Part shown: positions 1 to 6,032 of the stretch, in pieces | Layout: every line of letters starts with the position of its first letter | Numbering within the stretch: position 1 is the stretch's first letter | Source of the DNA: Fimbriiglobus sp. | GTDB taxonomy: Bacteria; Planctomycetota; Planctomycetia; Gemmatales; Gemmataceae | Direction of reading: 5' to 3' | Assembly: GCA_025352585.1 (NCBI GenBank) | Contig: JANXTD010000753.1 | Coordinates: 1 to 6,877, forward strand | DNA: 6,877 nt | Notes under the pieces: generated by a model | Told to the model about the DNA's origin: nothing | Seen by the model: only the letters and a program-made list of their open reading frames with translations | Databases searched by the model: none | Position numbers and translations under genes: made by a program

Positions 1-21
1 CCCATGTGCGGGGGCGGGTCC

Positions 22-36
22 GGCCTCACAGAGGCC
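22..36. repeat. Short perfect palindrome (hairpin) downstream of the sugar kinase
   Basis: Two 6-base arms, ggcctc and gaggcc, flank a 3-base spacer (aca), about 35 bases past the kinase stop on the minus strand. No T-run follows on either strand, so it is not a classical intrinsic terminator. It could still be a 3' end-stabilising hairpin of the kinase transcript or one copy of a dispersed GC-rich palindromic repeat. The repeat idea is inference; only one copy is visible here. Confidence 0.4.
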
Positions 37-70
37 AGCTACAGAAGAAAAGACCAAAGTCATCGCCCCT

Positions 71-847
71 TTACGGCGGAATCGCCCCGGCGTGTTCGCA
101 CGTCCGCGCGGCGTACTCGCAGGCGAAGCGCAAACACGCCTGTGGGGCGTCGCCGGCCAGGGTTCTGACCGTCATCGCCGCGGCGAAGGCGTCGCCGGCC
201 CCGACCGTGTCGATGACGTTGGCCGGGGACGCCGGCTGCCGGATGGACCGGCCACCCGACAACCAGTCCGCCCCTTGCTCGCCGAGGGTCAGCCAGAGTG
301 TGGGGTGCGTAACCGTCAGGGCCTCGCACTCCTCGATGGTGAGCTTCACGACTGTGGCCAGGTCGAGGCTCGCCCGCACCATCGCCGGGTCCACGCGCGG
401 TTGCCGCAGGTTCACGTCAAAGACCCGCACCCGGCCGGCCGCGGCGAGTCGGCGCACTACCGTCGCCGACGGGCCGCGCTGGGCCAGCGTGCCGAACTGC
501 ACCGCGGCCGGGGTGAGCGCGTCGAGTTCGGGCCTCCAGGCGAGGTGGTCCCATGCGACCCCCTCGGCAATGGCGTAGGTCGGCACGCCGGCGGCGTCGA
601 GGGTGACGCGCACCGTCCCCGTGGGGTACGGCACCGTTTGAATGAGGGCGTCGGACATCCCGCGGCCGCGGACGAAGTCGCGGAGTTCGCGGCCGAGTTC
701 GTCGTTGCCGACGGCAGTGACGACTTGGGCGGGGTGTCCGAGGGTGCGGCAGTGGAAAGCGAAGTTGAAGGGCGAGCCGCCGGCGACCTTGCGGCCGTCG
801 GGGTAGAGGTCCCAGAGGAGTTCGCCGACGCCGAGGATCGAGTCCAT
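71..847 (-). CDS. PfkB-family carbohydrate kinase (fructokinase-like), internally shortened
   Basis: This is a predicted cytosolic ATP-dependent sugar kinase of the ribokinase/PfkB family, 258 residues against a usual 290-330. Visible family motifs are the N-terminal sugar-binding glycine stretch GGSPFNFAFHCRTLG (23-37), FDVNLR (143-148) and the C-terminal signature DTVGAGDAF (213-221). In the signature, D219 is the catalytic base and GAGD forms the anion hole. The usual K-x-N-x-x-E motif appears as KLTIEE (168-173), with Thr in place of Asn. Only about a dozen residues separate this motif from the WLTLGEQG strand (185-192), where relatives normally carry a helix and some 25 more residues; that accounts for the short length. 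The ATG at 845-847 is preceded by GGAG (855-858) seven bases upstream. The gene lies behind the RNA-binding protein gene on the same strand but after a strong terminator. The phosphorylated sugar is unknown; fructokinase is the nearest guess. Family call is firm, activity less so. Confidence 0.88.
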   Translation of the reverse strand: MDSILGVGELLWDLYPDGRKVAGGSPFNFAFHCRTLGHPAQVVTAVGNDELGRELRDFVRGRGMSDALIQTVPYPTGTVRVTLDAAGVPTYAIAEGVAWDHLAWRPELDALTPAAVQFGTLAQRGPSATVVRRLAAAGRVRVFDVNLRQPRVDPAMVRASLDLATVVKLTIEECEALTVTHPTLWLTLGEQGADWLSGGRSIRQPASPANVIDTVGAGDAFAAAMTVRTLAGDAPQACLRFACEYAARTCEHAGAIPP

Positions 848-879
848 CGACAGGCTCCGGGGTAGGGTTCGCGGTCCAC

Positions 880-913
880 GGAAAAGCCCCGGCGATTGTG
901 GTCGCCGGGGCTT
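880..913 (-). terminator. Strong rho-independent terminator of the RNA-binding protein gene
   Basis: A perfect 12-bp inverted repeat (884-895 pairing with 902-913) has a 6-base loop. On the minus strand it is followed directly by a T-run reading CTTTTCC. It begins 23 bases after the TAA of the RNA-binding protein gene. On the plus strand the following bases are only moderately T-rich (cttcgttgtt), so the main direction is minus. The sugar kinase ATG lies only about 33 bases beyond it. Confidence 0.88.
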
Positions 914-936
914 CGTTGTTAGTCGTGAGTCGTAGG

Positions 937-1350
937 TTAGTAGCGGCCGCCGCCGCCACCGCTGCTGCGGCCACCGCCGCCGCCGCCGTAACCACCGCCG
1001 CCACCGCCGCCGCCGCCGTAGCCGCCGCCGCCACCGCTGCGGCCGCCGCCACTGCTGCCGCCGCCGCCGCCGTAACCGCCGCCGCCGCCACCGCCGCCAC
1101 CGCGGCTCTCACGGGGCTTGGCTTCGTTCACGGTCAGGGCGCGGCCGTCGAGGTCGCGGCCGTTCAGAGCGTCGATGGCGGCTTGGCCACCTTCGCTCAT
1201 CTCGACGAAGGCGAACCCGCGGGGACGGCCGGTTTCCCGATCCATCACCAGCGACGCTTTGGTCACGGTGCCGAACTGCGAGAACAGTTGGCGAAGTGTG
1301 TCTTCCGTCGTCGAGAACGCCATGTTCCCGACATACAAATTCATAGCCAT
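937..1350 (-). CDS. Single-RRM glycine-rich RNA-binding protein
   Basis: This is a 137-residue cytosolic RNA-binding protein of the bacterial/cyanobacterial Rbp type, a class linked in other bacteria to cold adaptation and RNA chaperoning. One complete RRM covers about residues 3-79: RNP2 is LYVGNM (5-10) and RNP1 is RGFAFVEM (44-51), keeping the stacking aromatics Y6, F46 and F48. Residues 84-137 form an almost pure glycine tail with tyrosines at 93, 111, 121 and 137 and a few Ser and Arg, ending GGGGRY. On DNA the tail is a GGC/GGT-type codon run. The start is ATG at 1348-1350; a second ATG two codons later is equally possible, since the RRM begins at residue 4. There is no strong Shine-Dalgarno, only a GAG about eight bases upstream. 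It has its own terminator (880-913) and probably its own promoter, so it looks monocistronic. RNA targets cannot be inferred. Confidence 0.95.
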   Translation of the reverse strand: MAMNLYVGNMAFSTTEDTLRQLFSQFGTVTKASLVMDRETGRPRGFAFVEMSEGGQAAIDALNGRDLDGRALTVNEAKPRESRGGGGGGGGGYGGGGGSSGGGRSGGGGGYGGGGGGGGGYGGGGGGRSSGGGGGRY

Positions 1351-1368
1351 GCGAATCTCAAGTGAGCT

Positions 1369-1374
1369 ATTCTA
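1369..1374 (-). promoter_or_regulatory. Candidate -10 element for the RNA-binding protein gene
   Basis: TAGAAT on the minus strand matches TATAAT at five of six positions and lies 18 bases before the ATG, which would give a leader of about a dozen bases. No recognisable -35 box sits 16-18 bases upstream. The call rests on one hexamer in otherwise GC-rich DNA. Confidence 0.3.
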
Positions 1375-1542
1375 GAAGCCGAGACAGCCAGGCGGCCATG
1401 ATCGTAGAGTGCGGTTAGCTCATCCGCGTACTTGCGAGCATGATAACGCCTGCTACGCCGGGGGGGAACAGGAATCCGGGAATTCGGGGGAAACCCCAAA
1501 ATAAATCCCGACGCCCACCCCGCCCCGCCGAGTCCACCCCAC

Positions 1543-1567
1543 GAAAACCAGCGCGAAACCCCGCTGG
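1543..1567 (-). terminator. Rho-independent terminator behind hicBA
   Basis: The arms CCAGCG and CGCTGG (1562-1567 and 1548-1553) pair over 6 bp with an 8-base loop. On the minus strand TTTT follows immediately (1544-1547). The hairpin starts ten bases past the stop that ends the full-length hicA frame (1578-1580). That position matches the ancestral end of hicA rather than the premature stop. Confidence 0.6.
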
Positions 1568-1577
1568 CGGCGCGACT

Positions 1578-1802
1578 TCATTCGGTTGCTGCGACGAACT
1601 CGGCCACGGTAATCCCGGCCTGTCGGATCAGACTTCAGAGCGTACCCTTGGCGACTTCCGCGTGGTCGGGGACCGACAGCGTCGCCAATTCCCGGTCCTT
1701 GACGAGGATAATGTGACTGCTTTGACGCCGAGCCACTTCCCAACCAAGGGCTTCAAACGCCCGCACTACGTCGGTACCGCGGATCGCCGGGAGTTTCGCC
1801 AT
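1578..1802 (-). pseudogene. hicA: HicA-family mRNA interferase toxin, interrupted by an in-frame TGA
   Basis: HicA toxins are small dsRBD-fold ribonucleases that cleave mRNA and are neutralised by HicB. The frame opens at ATG 1800-1802 and gives 55 residues: the MAKLPAIRGTDVVRAFEALG start, the catalytic His in RRQSSHIIL (H30), and the DHAEVAKGTL stretch. It then meets TGA at 1635-1637. The same frame continues without any shift as SLIRQAGITVAEFVAATE to a TGA at 1578-1580, which is the normal HicA C-terminal helix. Relatives have Arg at the interrupted position (GTLR-x-I/L-RQAG), and CGA to TGA is a single C-to-T transition. Full length would be 74 residues, normal for the family. The truncated product keeps the catalytic His but loses about a quarter of the fold, so it is probably inactive. 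Alternatives are a sequencing error or low-level stop read-through. It overlaps the hicB stop by one base (TGATG), implying translational coupling. Confidence 0.85.
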
Positions 1803-2008
1803 CAGGCGACGACCTCCACTTGGCGGGTTTCGAGCGTCAGCGGCATCCCACGCTCGGAGCGAACTGCCAGGCACGCGCCGATGGCCCCCTGGACGTTCGC
1901 CACCGCCTCGTCCCGCGTAGTGCCTTGGCTGACGCAGCCGGGGATCGCCGGGCACTCCGCGACCCACACCCCGTCCTCGTCCCGGTTCAAAGTGATCAGA
2001 AACTTCAT
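1802..2008 (-). CDS. hicB: HicB-family antitoxin (short form)
   Basis: This 68-residue protein is the predicted antitoxin partner of the adjacent HicA. The family core is clear: an N-terminal beta strand MKFLITLNRDEDGVWVAECP (1-20), the signature PAIPGCVSQGTTRDEAVANV (20-39), then helix QGAIGACLAVRSERG. This is the partial RNase H-like HicB domain that covers the toxin. There is no C-terminal helix-turn-helix or ribbon-helix-helix extension, as in other short HicB proteins, so autoregulation by this protein alone is uncertain. The ATG at 2006-2008 is set by a perfect AGGAGG. hicB precedes hicA, the reverse of the classical hicA-hicB order, and the two are joined by TGATG. The antitoxin frame is intact while the toxin is broken, the usual direction of decay for such pairs. 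Confidence 0.92.
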   Translation of the reverse strand: MKFLITLNRDEDGVWVAECPAIPGCVSQGTTRDEAVANVQGAIGACLAVRSERGMPLTLETRQVEVVA

Positions 2009-2012
2009 GACG

Positions 2013-2018
2013 CCTCCT
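2013..2018 (-). promoter_or_regulatory. Perfect Shine-Dalgarno of hicB
   Basis: AGGAGG on the minus strand lies four bases before the hicB ATG. It is the strongest ribosome binding site in the window and fixes the hicB start. It suggests the antitoxin is translated at a high rate, with hicA following by coupling at TGATG. Confidence 0.8.
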
Positions 2019-2113
2019 GGGGTTCGTGAGACGGCCCGATTCGCCCCTGGCCGTTCCTGTCCAGTTTACCAAGATTTGCCGCAAGAAGTGTCCCGCCCGC
2101 CCGAGGTCGCCCC

Positions 2114-2242
2114 ATGCCCGACGACGCGCCCCAAGTTTTGCCCCCGGCCGCGCCGCCGGAGCCGCTGATCACGCTCGACGAGTGGATCGCCGCGACGCAG
2201 GCGTGCTGCGGCGTCCACCATCAAGATGACGAGTCGCGTTAG
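2114..2242 (+). CDS. Candidate small protein of unknown function (42 aa)
   Basis: An ATG at 2114 opens 42 codons ending in TAG (2240-2242). The N-terminus is acidic and proline-rich ([17 protein letters not shown]). It is followed by [19 protein letters not shown] (18-36), which looks like a short amphipathic helix ending in a Cys-Cys and His-His cluster, then a charged tail DDESR. In favour of coding: a GAGG (2103-2106) seven bases upstream of the ATG, and G or C at the third position in all but six of the 42 codons. It is divergent from hicB and convergent with the DUF1559 gene, sharing four bases at the stops. I do not recognise the family. No membrane segment or signal peptide is seen. 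The CC/HH cluster could bind a metal, but this is speculation. A chance ORF cannot be excluded in DNA this GC-rich. Confidence 0.5.
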   Translation: MPDDAPQVLPPAAPPEPLITLDEWIAATQACCGVHHQDDESR

Positions 2243-3288
2243 AAGTCGTCGGCGGGGACGGTGCCGTCGTTGCGGCTGTGCAGCAGGAACCACGACCGGA
2301 CGCTCACGCTGTTGCGGACGAAGCGGACGCCGCCGTCGGCGAAGCCCACCAGGACGCCGCCGGGGTGCCGGCTCTTCGCCGAGACTTGCCAACTGCCGCA
2401 CGCGCCGCACGACCCCATGCCGAGGTCGTTGCGGTCGTCCGACCCCTGAATGTCGTCGCCCCCGCTAATGGAGTAGTTCGGCAAGCGGGTGTCGTCGCGG
2501 CCGTTCGCCGCCGAGACGCTCGCGCCGGTCTGGCCCATCGCCCACGTCCCCCGGATGTCGTTCTCGCTGGGCCCGACGCGCAGCTCGTCCACCAGAATCG
2601 TGCTCGAAGTCCCGTCGGTGATCGCGAGGAGGGGGATGCCGCGGTTGACCGGCATGACGCCGCCGCCGGGGAAGTTGAGGCCGGAGTAGCCGCCCGCGCC
2701 GGCGAAGTTGGGCGAGTTGTCGCCCATGACCCCGCCCGAGGAGACGATCGCCGCGTCGCTGCCGCCGGTCGTCCAGAACATGCCCGGCCCGGCGTTGCCG
2801 CCGTAGTTGCCGCGCGCCCAGCCGCCGCCGGCCCGCACGCACAGGGTGTCGCCGCCGGTGTCCGAGGGGCAGCGGTACGCCTTCAGGCTGACGCCTTTGA
2901 GCGACCGCCAGCCGGCGTCGCCGGTGATCGGGTAGTTGGTGACACTGGCACTCACGCCGTTGAACAGGCTGCCCTGCTCAAGTTGCGGCAGGATCAGCAC
3001 CGCCCAGTTGGGGCCGAAGTTCTGGTTGAAGTCGGCGGGGTCGGTCACCGCCTTGTGCATCAGCACCGACGGGGGCAGCACCAGGTTCACGTCGTGGTAG
3101 GCGTGGCAGGCGATGCCGATCTGCTTCAAGTTGTTCGTGCACTTGATGCGGGCGGCGGCCTCCCGGACCTTCTGGACCGCCGGCAGCAGCAGGCCGATGA
3201 GGATGGCGATGATGGCGATGACCACCAGCAACTCGATGAGCGTGAACCCCGGCCGAGGGGCGGGGGTTCGGGGCGGCGTGCGGACCAT
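2239..3288 (-). CDS. DUF1559 family protein with type IV pilin-like N-terminal methylation motif
   Basis: This is a 349-residue protein of the planctomycete-expanded DUF1559 (SBP_bac_10) family, whose exact role is unknown. A basic leader of 14 residues ends in Gly and is followed by [20 protein letters not shown] (15-34): the prepilin peptidase site G14/F15, Glu at mature +5 (E19), and a hydrophobic helix that anchors the protein or packs a pseudopilus. Family hallmarks follow: [20 protein letters not shown] (37-56), YRCPSD (138-143), [13 protein letters not shown] (223-235) and the C-terminal [17 protein letters not shown] (308-324). Length is normal. The ATG is chosen because it gives the correct short leader; a GGGAG lies nine bases upstream. 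Cysteines at 140, 150, 294 and 297 could form disulfides outside the membrane. The gene stands alone between a convergent small ORF and a divergent transporter operon, like many members of this family. It is likely processed by a PilD-type peptidase and surface or periplasm exposed. Confidence 0.95.
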   Translation of the reverse strand: MVRTPPRTPAPRPGFTLIELLVVIAIIAILIGLLLPAVQKVREAAARIKCTNNLKQIGIACHAYHDVNLVLPPSVLMHKAVTDPADFNQNFGPNWAVLILPQLEQGSLFNGVSASVTNYPITGDAGWRSLKGVSLKAYRCPSDTGGDTLCVRAGGGWARGNYGGNAGPGMFWTTGGSDAAIVSSGGVMGDNSPNFAGAGGYSGLNFPGGGVMPVNRGIPLLAITDGTSSTILVDELRVGPSENDIRGTWAMGQTGASVSAANGRDDTRLPNYSISGGDDIQGSDDRNDLGMGSCGACGSWQVSAKSRHPGGVLVGFADGGVRFVRNSVSVRSWFLLHSRNDGTVPADDF

Positions 3289-3415
3289 GACGGAGGACTC
3301 CCGAGGGATGAGGAACGGACGGACGACGGAGCGGCGTGGAGAAACGGACCGGGCGAGACTAGAGTTTTACCATCGCCCAGGCGTCGGGCCGGCACAAGTC
3401 AATTCTCCGGCGGCG

Positions 3416-3421
3416 TAAAAT
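3416..3421 (+). promoter_or_regulatory. Candidate -10 element of the transporter-enolase-hydrolase operon
   Basis: TAAAAT matches the TATAAT consensus at five of six positions in an otherwise GC-rich 160-bp divergent gap. It lies 27 bases before the transporter ATG, giving a leader of about 20 bases. No good -35 box is seen at 16-18 bases upstream, so the promoter is only a candidate. Confidence 0.3.
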
Positions 3422-3448
3422 GCCCCGCAACCTCCTCGGGGACTGGCC

Positions 3449-4834
3449 ATGAGAACGCTGTCGCTACTCGCCATCCTGCTCGCCGCGTCGCCGGCAGTGG
3501 CCCACCCGCTGCCCAACTTGCGATTCGACCGCGTGGTCCACGTGCGCGTCGGCGGGGCGGGGGTCAGCGTCAAGTACGCGCTCGAACTCAACGACTGGAC
3601 GATGGCGATCGACGGCAACCGCGTGCTCAAGCCCGAAGACGTGGCCGGGCTGACGGGGCCGCTCGCCTACGCCAAAGTCTACGCCGCGCGCAAGGCCCCA
3701 CTCGTTGCCGACAGTTTGCGGGCGACCCTCGGCGGCGTCGGGCTGAACTTCCGCGTGCAGAAGGTCGAGGTCGAGCCGGACCGCGACCACTTACGCCTGC
3801 GCTTGCAGTTCTTCGCGGAGTTGCCGCCCGGCGGCGGGGCGTTCGCCTTCGAGGACCAGAACTTCGAGGACCAGGCGGGGCAAATCAGTCTCACGCTCGA
3901 CGCCGGCAGCCCCGGAATCGACCTGAGCGACGTGGTCGAGCCGAGCGACTTGCGCGGCAAGGCGTCCGTCGAGTACAAGCCGGGCGACGACCGGCGGGCG
4001 CGGCGGGTGTCGGCCACCGTCACGCCAACTGCCGTTTCCGTCGCGCCGACGGACGCCACCGTCGCGCCGACGGATGTCGCCGTCACGCCGCCCACGCTGA
4101 CGGAGGACTTGCGCGAGCGGGGCGTCGCGGCGCTGTTCGACCACGACCTCGGCTTCGGGCTGCTCTTGCTGCTGTGCGTCGCGTTCGGGGCGGCGCACGC
4201 CTTCACGCCGGGGCACGGCAAGACGATGGTCGCGGCCTACCTCGTCGGCGAGCGCGGTACTGCGCTGCACGCCGTCGTGTTGGGGATCACGACGACGCTG
4301 ACGCACACCGGCAGCGTCATCCTCGTGGCGATGCTGTTCCGCGCCGCCTACGGGGACGCGCCGCCGGCACTGGCGCAGGCCTGGCTCGGCGTCGTCGGCG
4401 GGCTGCTGATCGCTGGCGTCGGCTTCTGGCTGTTCGTGCAGCGGCTCACCGGGCGGGCCGACCACGTGCATTTGCTCACCGAGTCGCCGGCGTCGGCCCG
4501 GCGGCAGGGCTGGGCGCGGGTGATCCTACTCGGCATCGGCGGCGGTATCGTGCCGTGCTACGACGCCGTGCTAATCTTTTTGCTCGCGGCCAACCGCGGC
4601 CGGCTCGGGGCGAGCCTGCCGATGCTGCTGTCGTTCAGCGTCGGGCTGGCGGCGGTGCTCGTCGCGTTGGGGGTTGGGGTCGTCTACGCCAGCCGCGCGG
4701 GGGGCCGGCGCTTCGCCGAACGGCGGTGGTTTCGGTATCTTCCCGTCGCCAGCGCGTTCGCGCTCACGGCCCTGGGGCTGTGGTTTTTGCGCGACGCCTG
4801 GCAGGGCCTCGCCGCCGCCACGGCCGCGCCGTAA
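3449..4834 (+). CDS. NicO/RcnA-like nickel/cobalt transporter with exported N-terminal domain
   Basis: This 461-residue inner-membrane protein is predicted to move Ni2+ or Co2+, probably outward as in RcnA-type exporters. A signal peptide (1-18, cut after AVA before HP) leads into an exported domain of about 180 residues beginning HPLPNLRFDRVVHVRV. This N-terminal extension is seen in other NicO-type proteins. A Thr/Pro-rich linker with the heptad VAPTDAT/VAPTDVA (199-212) precedes the membrane part. About six membrane segments follow, near 235-253, 271-297, 309-331, 356-380, 388-412 and 432-448. Transporter motifs are HAFTPGHGKTMVAAYLVG (250-267; H250, P254, H256, K258), TLTHTGSV (283-290) and GIGGGIVPCYDAVLIFLLA (362-380). 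The His-rich loop of classical RcnA is absent. The start is supported by the signal peptide. It heads an operon, with the next gene 25 bp downstream. Metal and direction are inferred only from the family. Confidence 0.88.
   Translation: MRTLSLLAILLAASPAVAHPLPNLRFDRVVHVRVGGAGVSVKYALELNDWTMAIDGNRVLKPEDVAGLTGPLAYAKVYAARKAPLVADSLRATLGGVGLNFRVQKVEVEPDRDHLRLRLQFFAELPPGGGAFAFEDQNFEDQAGQISLTLDAGSPGIDLSDVVEPSDLRGKASVEYKPGDDRRARRVSATVTPTAVSVAPTDATVAPTDVAVTPPTLTEDLRERGVAALFDHDLGFGLLLLLCVAFGAAHAFTPGHGKTMVAAYLVGERGTALHAVVLGITTTLTHTGSVILVAMLFRAAYGDAPPALAQAWLGVVGGLLIAGVGFWLFVQRLTGRADHVHLLTESPASARRQGWARVILLGIGGGIVPCYDAVLIFLLAANRGRLGASLPMLLSFSVGLAAVLVALGVGVVYASRAGGRRFAERRWFRYLPVASAFALTALGLWFLRDAWQGLAAATAAP
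4038..4074 (+). repeat. In-frame 21-bp tandem repeat in the transporter linker
   Basis: The 16-base string ccgtcgcgccgacgga occurs at 4038-4053 and again at 4059-4074, a 21-bp period coding for two VAPTD-x-x heptads. It lies between the exported domain and the first membrane helix of the transporter. Two copies plus diverged flanks (VTPTAVS before, VTPP after) suggest slippage-driven growth of a flexible linker. Confidence 0.7.
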
Positions 4835-4859
4835 CCGTTCGCCCCCCGCGGTGACCCCC

Positions 4860-6032
4860 ATGCCCGTGACCGTCACCGAGTTGGACGCTTATCAGGTGCG
4901 CGTGCCGTTGCGCCGGCCGATCAAGCACGCCTCGCACGTCCGCACGGAGAGCGACAACCTCGTGGTGCGTTGCAAGCTGTCCGACGGCAGCGTCGGCTGG
5001 GGCGAGGGCGTGCCGCGCGACTACGTCACCGGCGAGACGATCGACTCGGCGCTCGCGCTCTTGAAGCGCACGCCGTGGGCGCTGACGCCGTGCAGCAGCT
5101 TCGCCGACGCGGTGATGCTGGCCGAAGACTTCGCGCTGCCGGAGGTGCCGGGCGACGACCGGGGCTGCCTGGCGAACGCCGCGCGGTGCGCGGTCGAGTT
5201 GGCACTGCTCGACGCCTTCGGCCGCAGCTTCGGCGAGCCGCTGATGAACGCGACCAAGCTCGTCGCCCCGGAACTGTACCTGCCGCGCGAGGTGGTGCGC
5301 TACGACGGCATCATCCTGTCGGCGAAGGGCTGGAAGGCCCGCGTGGCGACCCTCGGCCAGCGGCTCTACGGGCTGAAGCAACTCAAGGTCAAGGTCGGCA
5401 TCCGCGGCCAGGACGACGCCCGCCGGCTGCGGGTGATTCGCCGCGTCGCCGGCCCGGGGATCGACCTGCGCGTGGACGCCAACGAGGCGTGGCCGGCGGC
5501 GGAGTGCGTCGAGCGCATCCTGGCCCTCGGCCCCGCCGACGTGAGTTCGGTCGAGCAGCCGGTGGCCCACGAGGAAGTCGCGTGCCTCGGCGAAGTCCGC
5601 AAGCGGGTGACGACGCCGATCATGCTCGACGAGTCGCTCTGCTCGATGGTGGACGCACAGCGGGCGGTCGCCGGCGGCTGGTGCGACCGCTTCAACCTGC
5701 GGCTGTCGAAGTGCGGCGGCTTCGTCAAGACCCTGCGTCTGGCGGCTTACGCGGCGACCCACGGGGTCGGCTACCAGCTCGGCTGCCAGGTCGGCGAGAC
5801 GGGGATTCTCTCCGCCGCCGGCCGGCACTTCGCCACGAGTGTGAAGGGCATCCGCTACCTCGAAGGCAGCTACGACCGCCGCTTAGTACTCGACGCGCTG
5901 ACGTGCGAGGACATCACCTTCGGCCGCGGCGGGCTGGCCCCGATGCTGACCGGCTCCGGGTTGGGCGTGACGATCGACCCCGACCGCGTCGCCGCCCACG
6001 CCACCCGCCGCGAGAGCTTGCTTGGCGCGTAA
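4860..6032 (+). CDS. Enolase-superfamily enzyme, muconate-lactonizing/epimerase subgroup
   Basis: This 390-residue cytosolic enzyme is predicted to abstract an alpha-proton from a carboxylate substrate using Mg2+. The N-terminal capping domain holds GWGEGVPRDYVTGET (46-60). The barrel carries the full subgroup catalytic set: the KxK pair in LKVKVG (K176, K178), metal ligands D206 (RVDANEAW), E232 (SVEQPV) and D257 (MLDES), and the opposite Lys K284 in LSKCGG. GCQVGETGILSAAGRHFA (308-325) is the eighth-strand region. This layout fits dipeptide epimerases, muconate cycloisomerases and o-succinylbenzoate synthases. I do not see a clear DxD substrate motif of L-Ala-D/L-Glu epimerase, so the substrate stays open. 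The frame is open far upstream into the transporter, but ATG 4860 is chosen because GGTGA lies five bases before it and the family N-terminus (VTELDAYQVRVPL) starts there. It follows the transporter by 25 bp and overlaps the hydrolase gene by 11 bp. Confidence 0.9.
   Translation: MPVTVTELDAYQVRVPLRRPIKHASHVRTESDNLVVRCKLSDGSVGWGEGVPRDYVTGETIDSALALLKRTPWALTPCSSFADAVMLAEDFALPEVPGDDRGCLANAARCAVELALLDAFGRSFGEPLMNATKLVAPELYLPREVVRYDGIILSAKGWKARVATLGQRLYGLKQLKVKVGIRGQDDARRLRVIRRVAGPGIDLRVDANEAWPAAECVERILALGPADVSSVEQPVAHEEVACLGEVRKRVTTPIMLDESLCSMVDAQRAVAGGWCDRFNLRLSKCGGFVKTLRLAAYAATHGVGYQLGCQVGETGILSAAGRHFATSVKGIRYLEGSYDRRLVLDALTCEDITFGRGGLAPMLTGSGLGVTIDPDRVAAHATRRESLLGA

Noticed and set aside
940..1101. 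Possible CRISPR or minisatellite array
   Set aside because: The repetition is triplet-scale glycine coding, with no direct repeats of 25-40 bases separated by unique spacers.
898..1365. Plus-strand Ala/Thr-rich frame opposite the RNA-binding protein
   Set aside because: It is the complement of the glycine codon tract; the minus strand has a canonical RRM with RNP1 and RNP2.
1635..1637. TGA in hicA as a selenocysteine codon
   Set aside because: Relatives have Arg here, not Cys, and no obvious bacterial SECIS-like hairpin follows the codon. A nonsense change is simpler.
1440..2168. Plus-strand frame of 242 codons across the hicBA region
   Set aside because: It is antisense to both hic genes and the terminator and shows no domain; hicB and hicA are clearly recognised on the minus strand.
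2278..4854. Open frame of 858 codons on the plus strand
   Set aside because: It runs antisense to the DUF1559 gene and out of frame through the transporter, giving an Arg/Ala/Gly-rich low-complexity product with no motifs. Long false frames are expected at this GC content.
4674..4859. Upstream extension of the enolase-like gene into the transporter
   Set aside because: The extra 62 residues are out of frame with the transporter coding sequence and unlike the family; the ATG at 4860 has a ribosome site and matches the domain start.
4764..5828. Open frame of 354 codons antisense to the enolase-like gene
   Set aside because: The opposite strand encodes a complete catalytic set; the antisense product is Arg/Ala-rich and has no recognisable domain.
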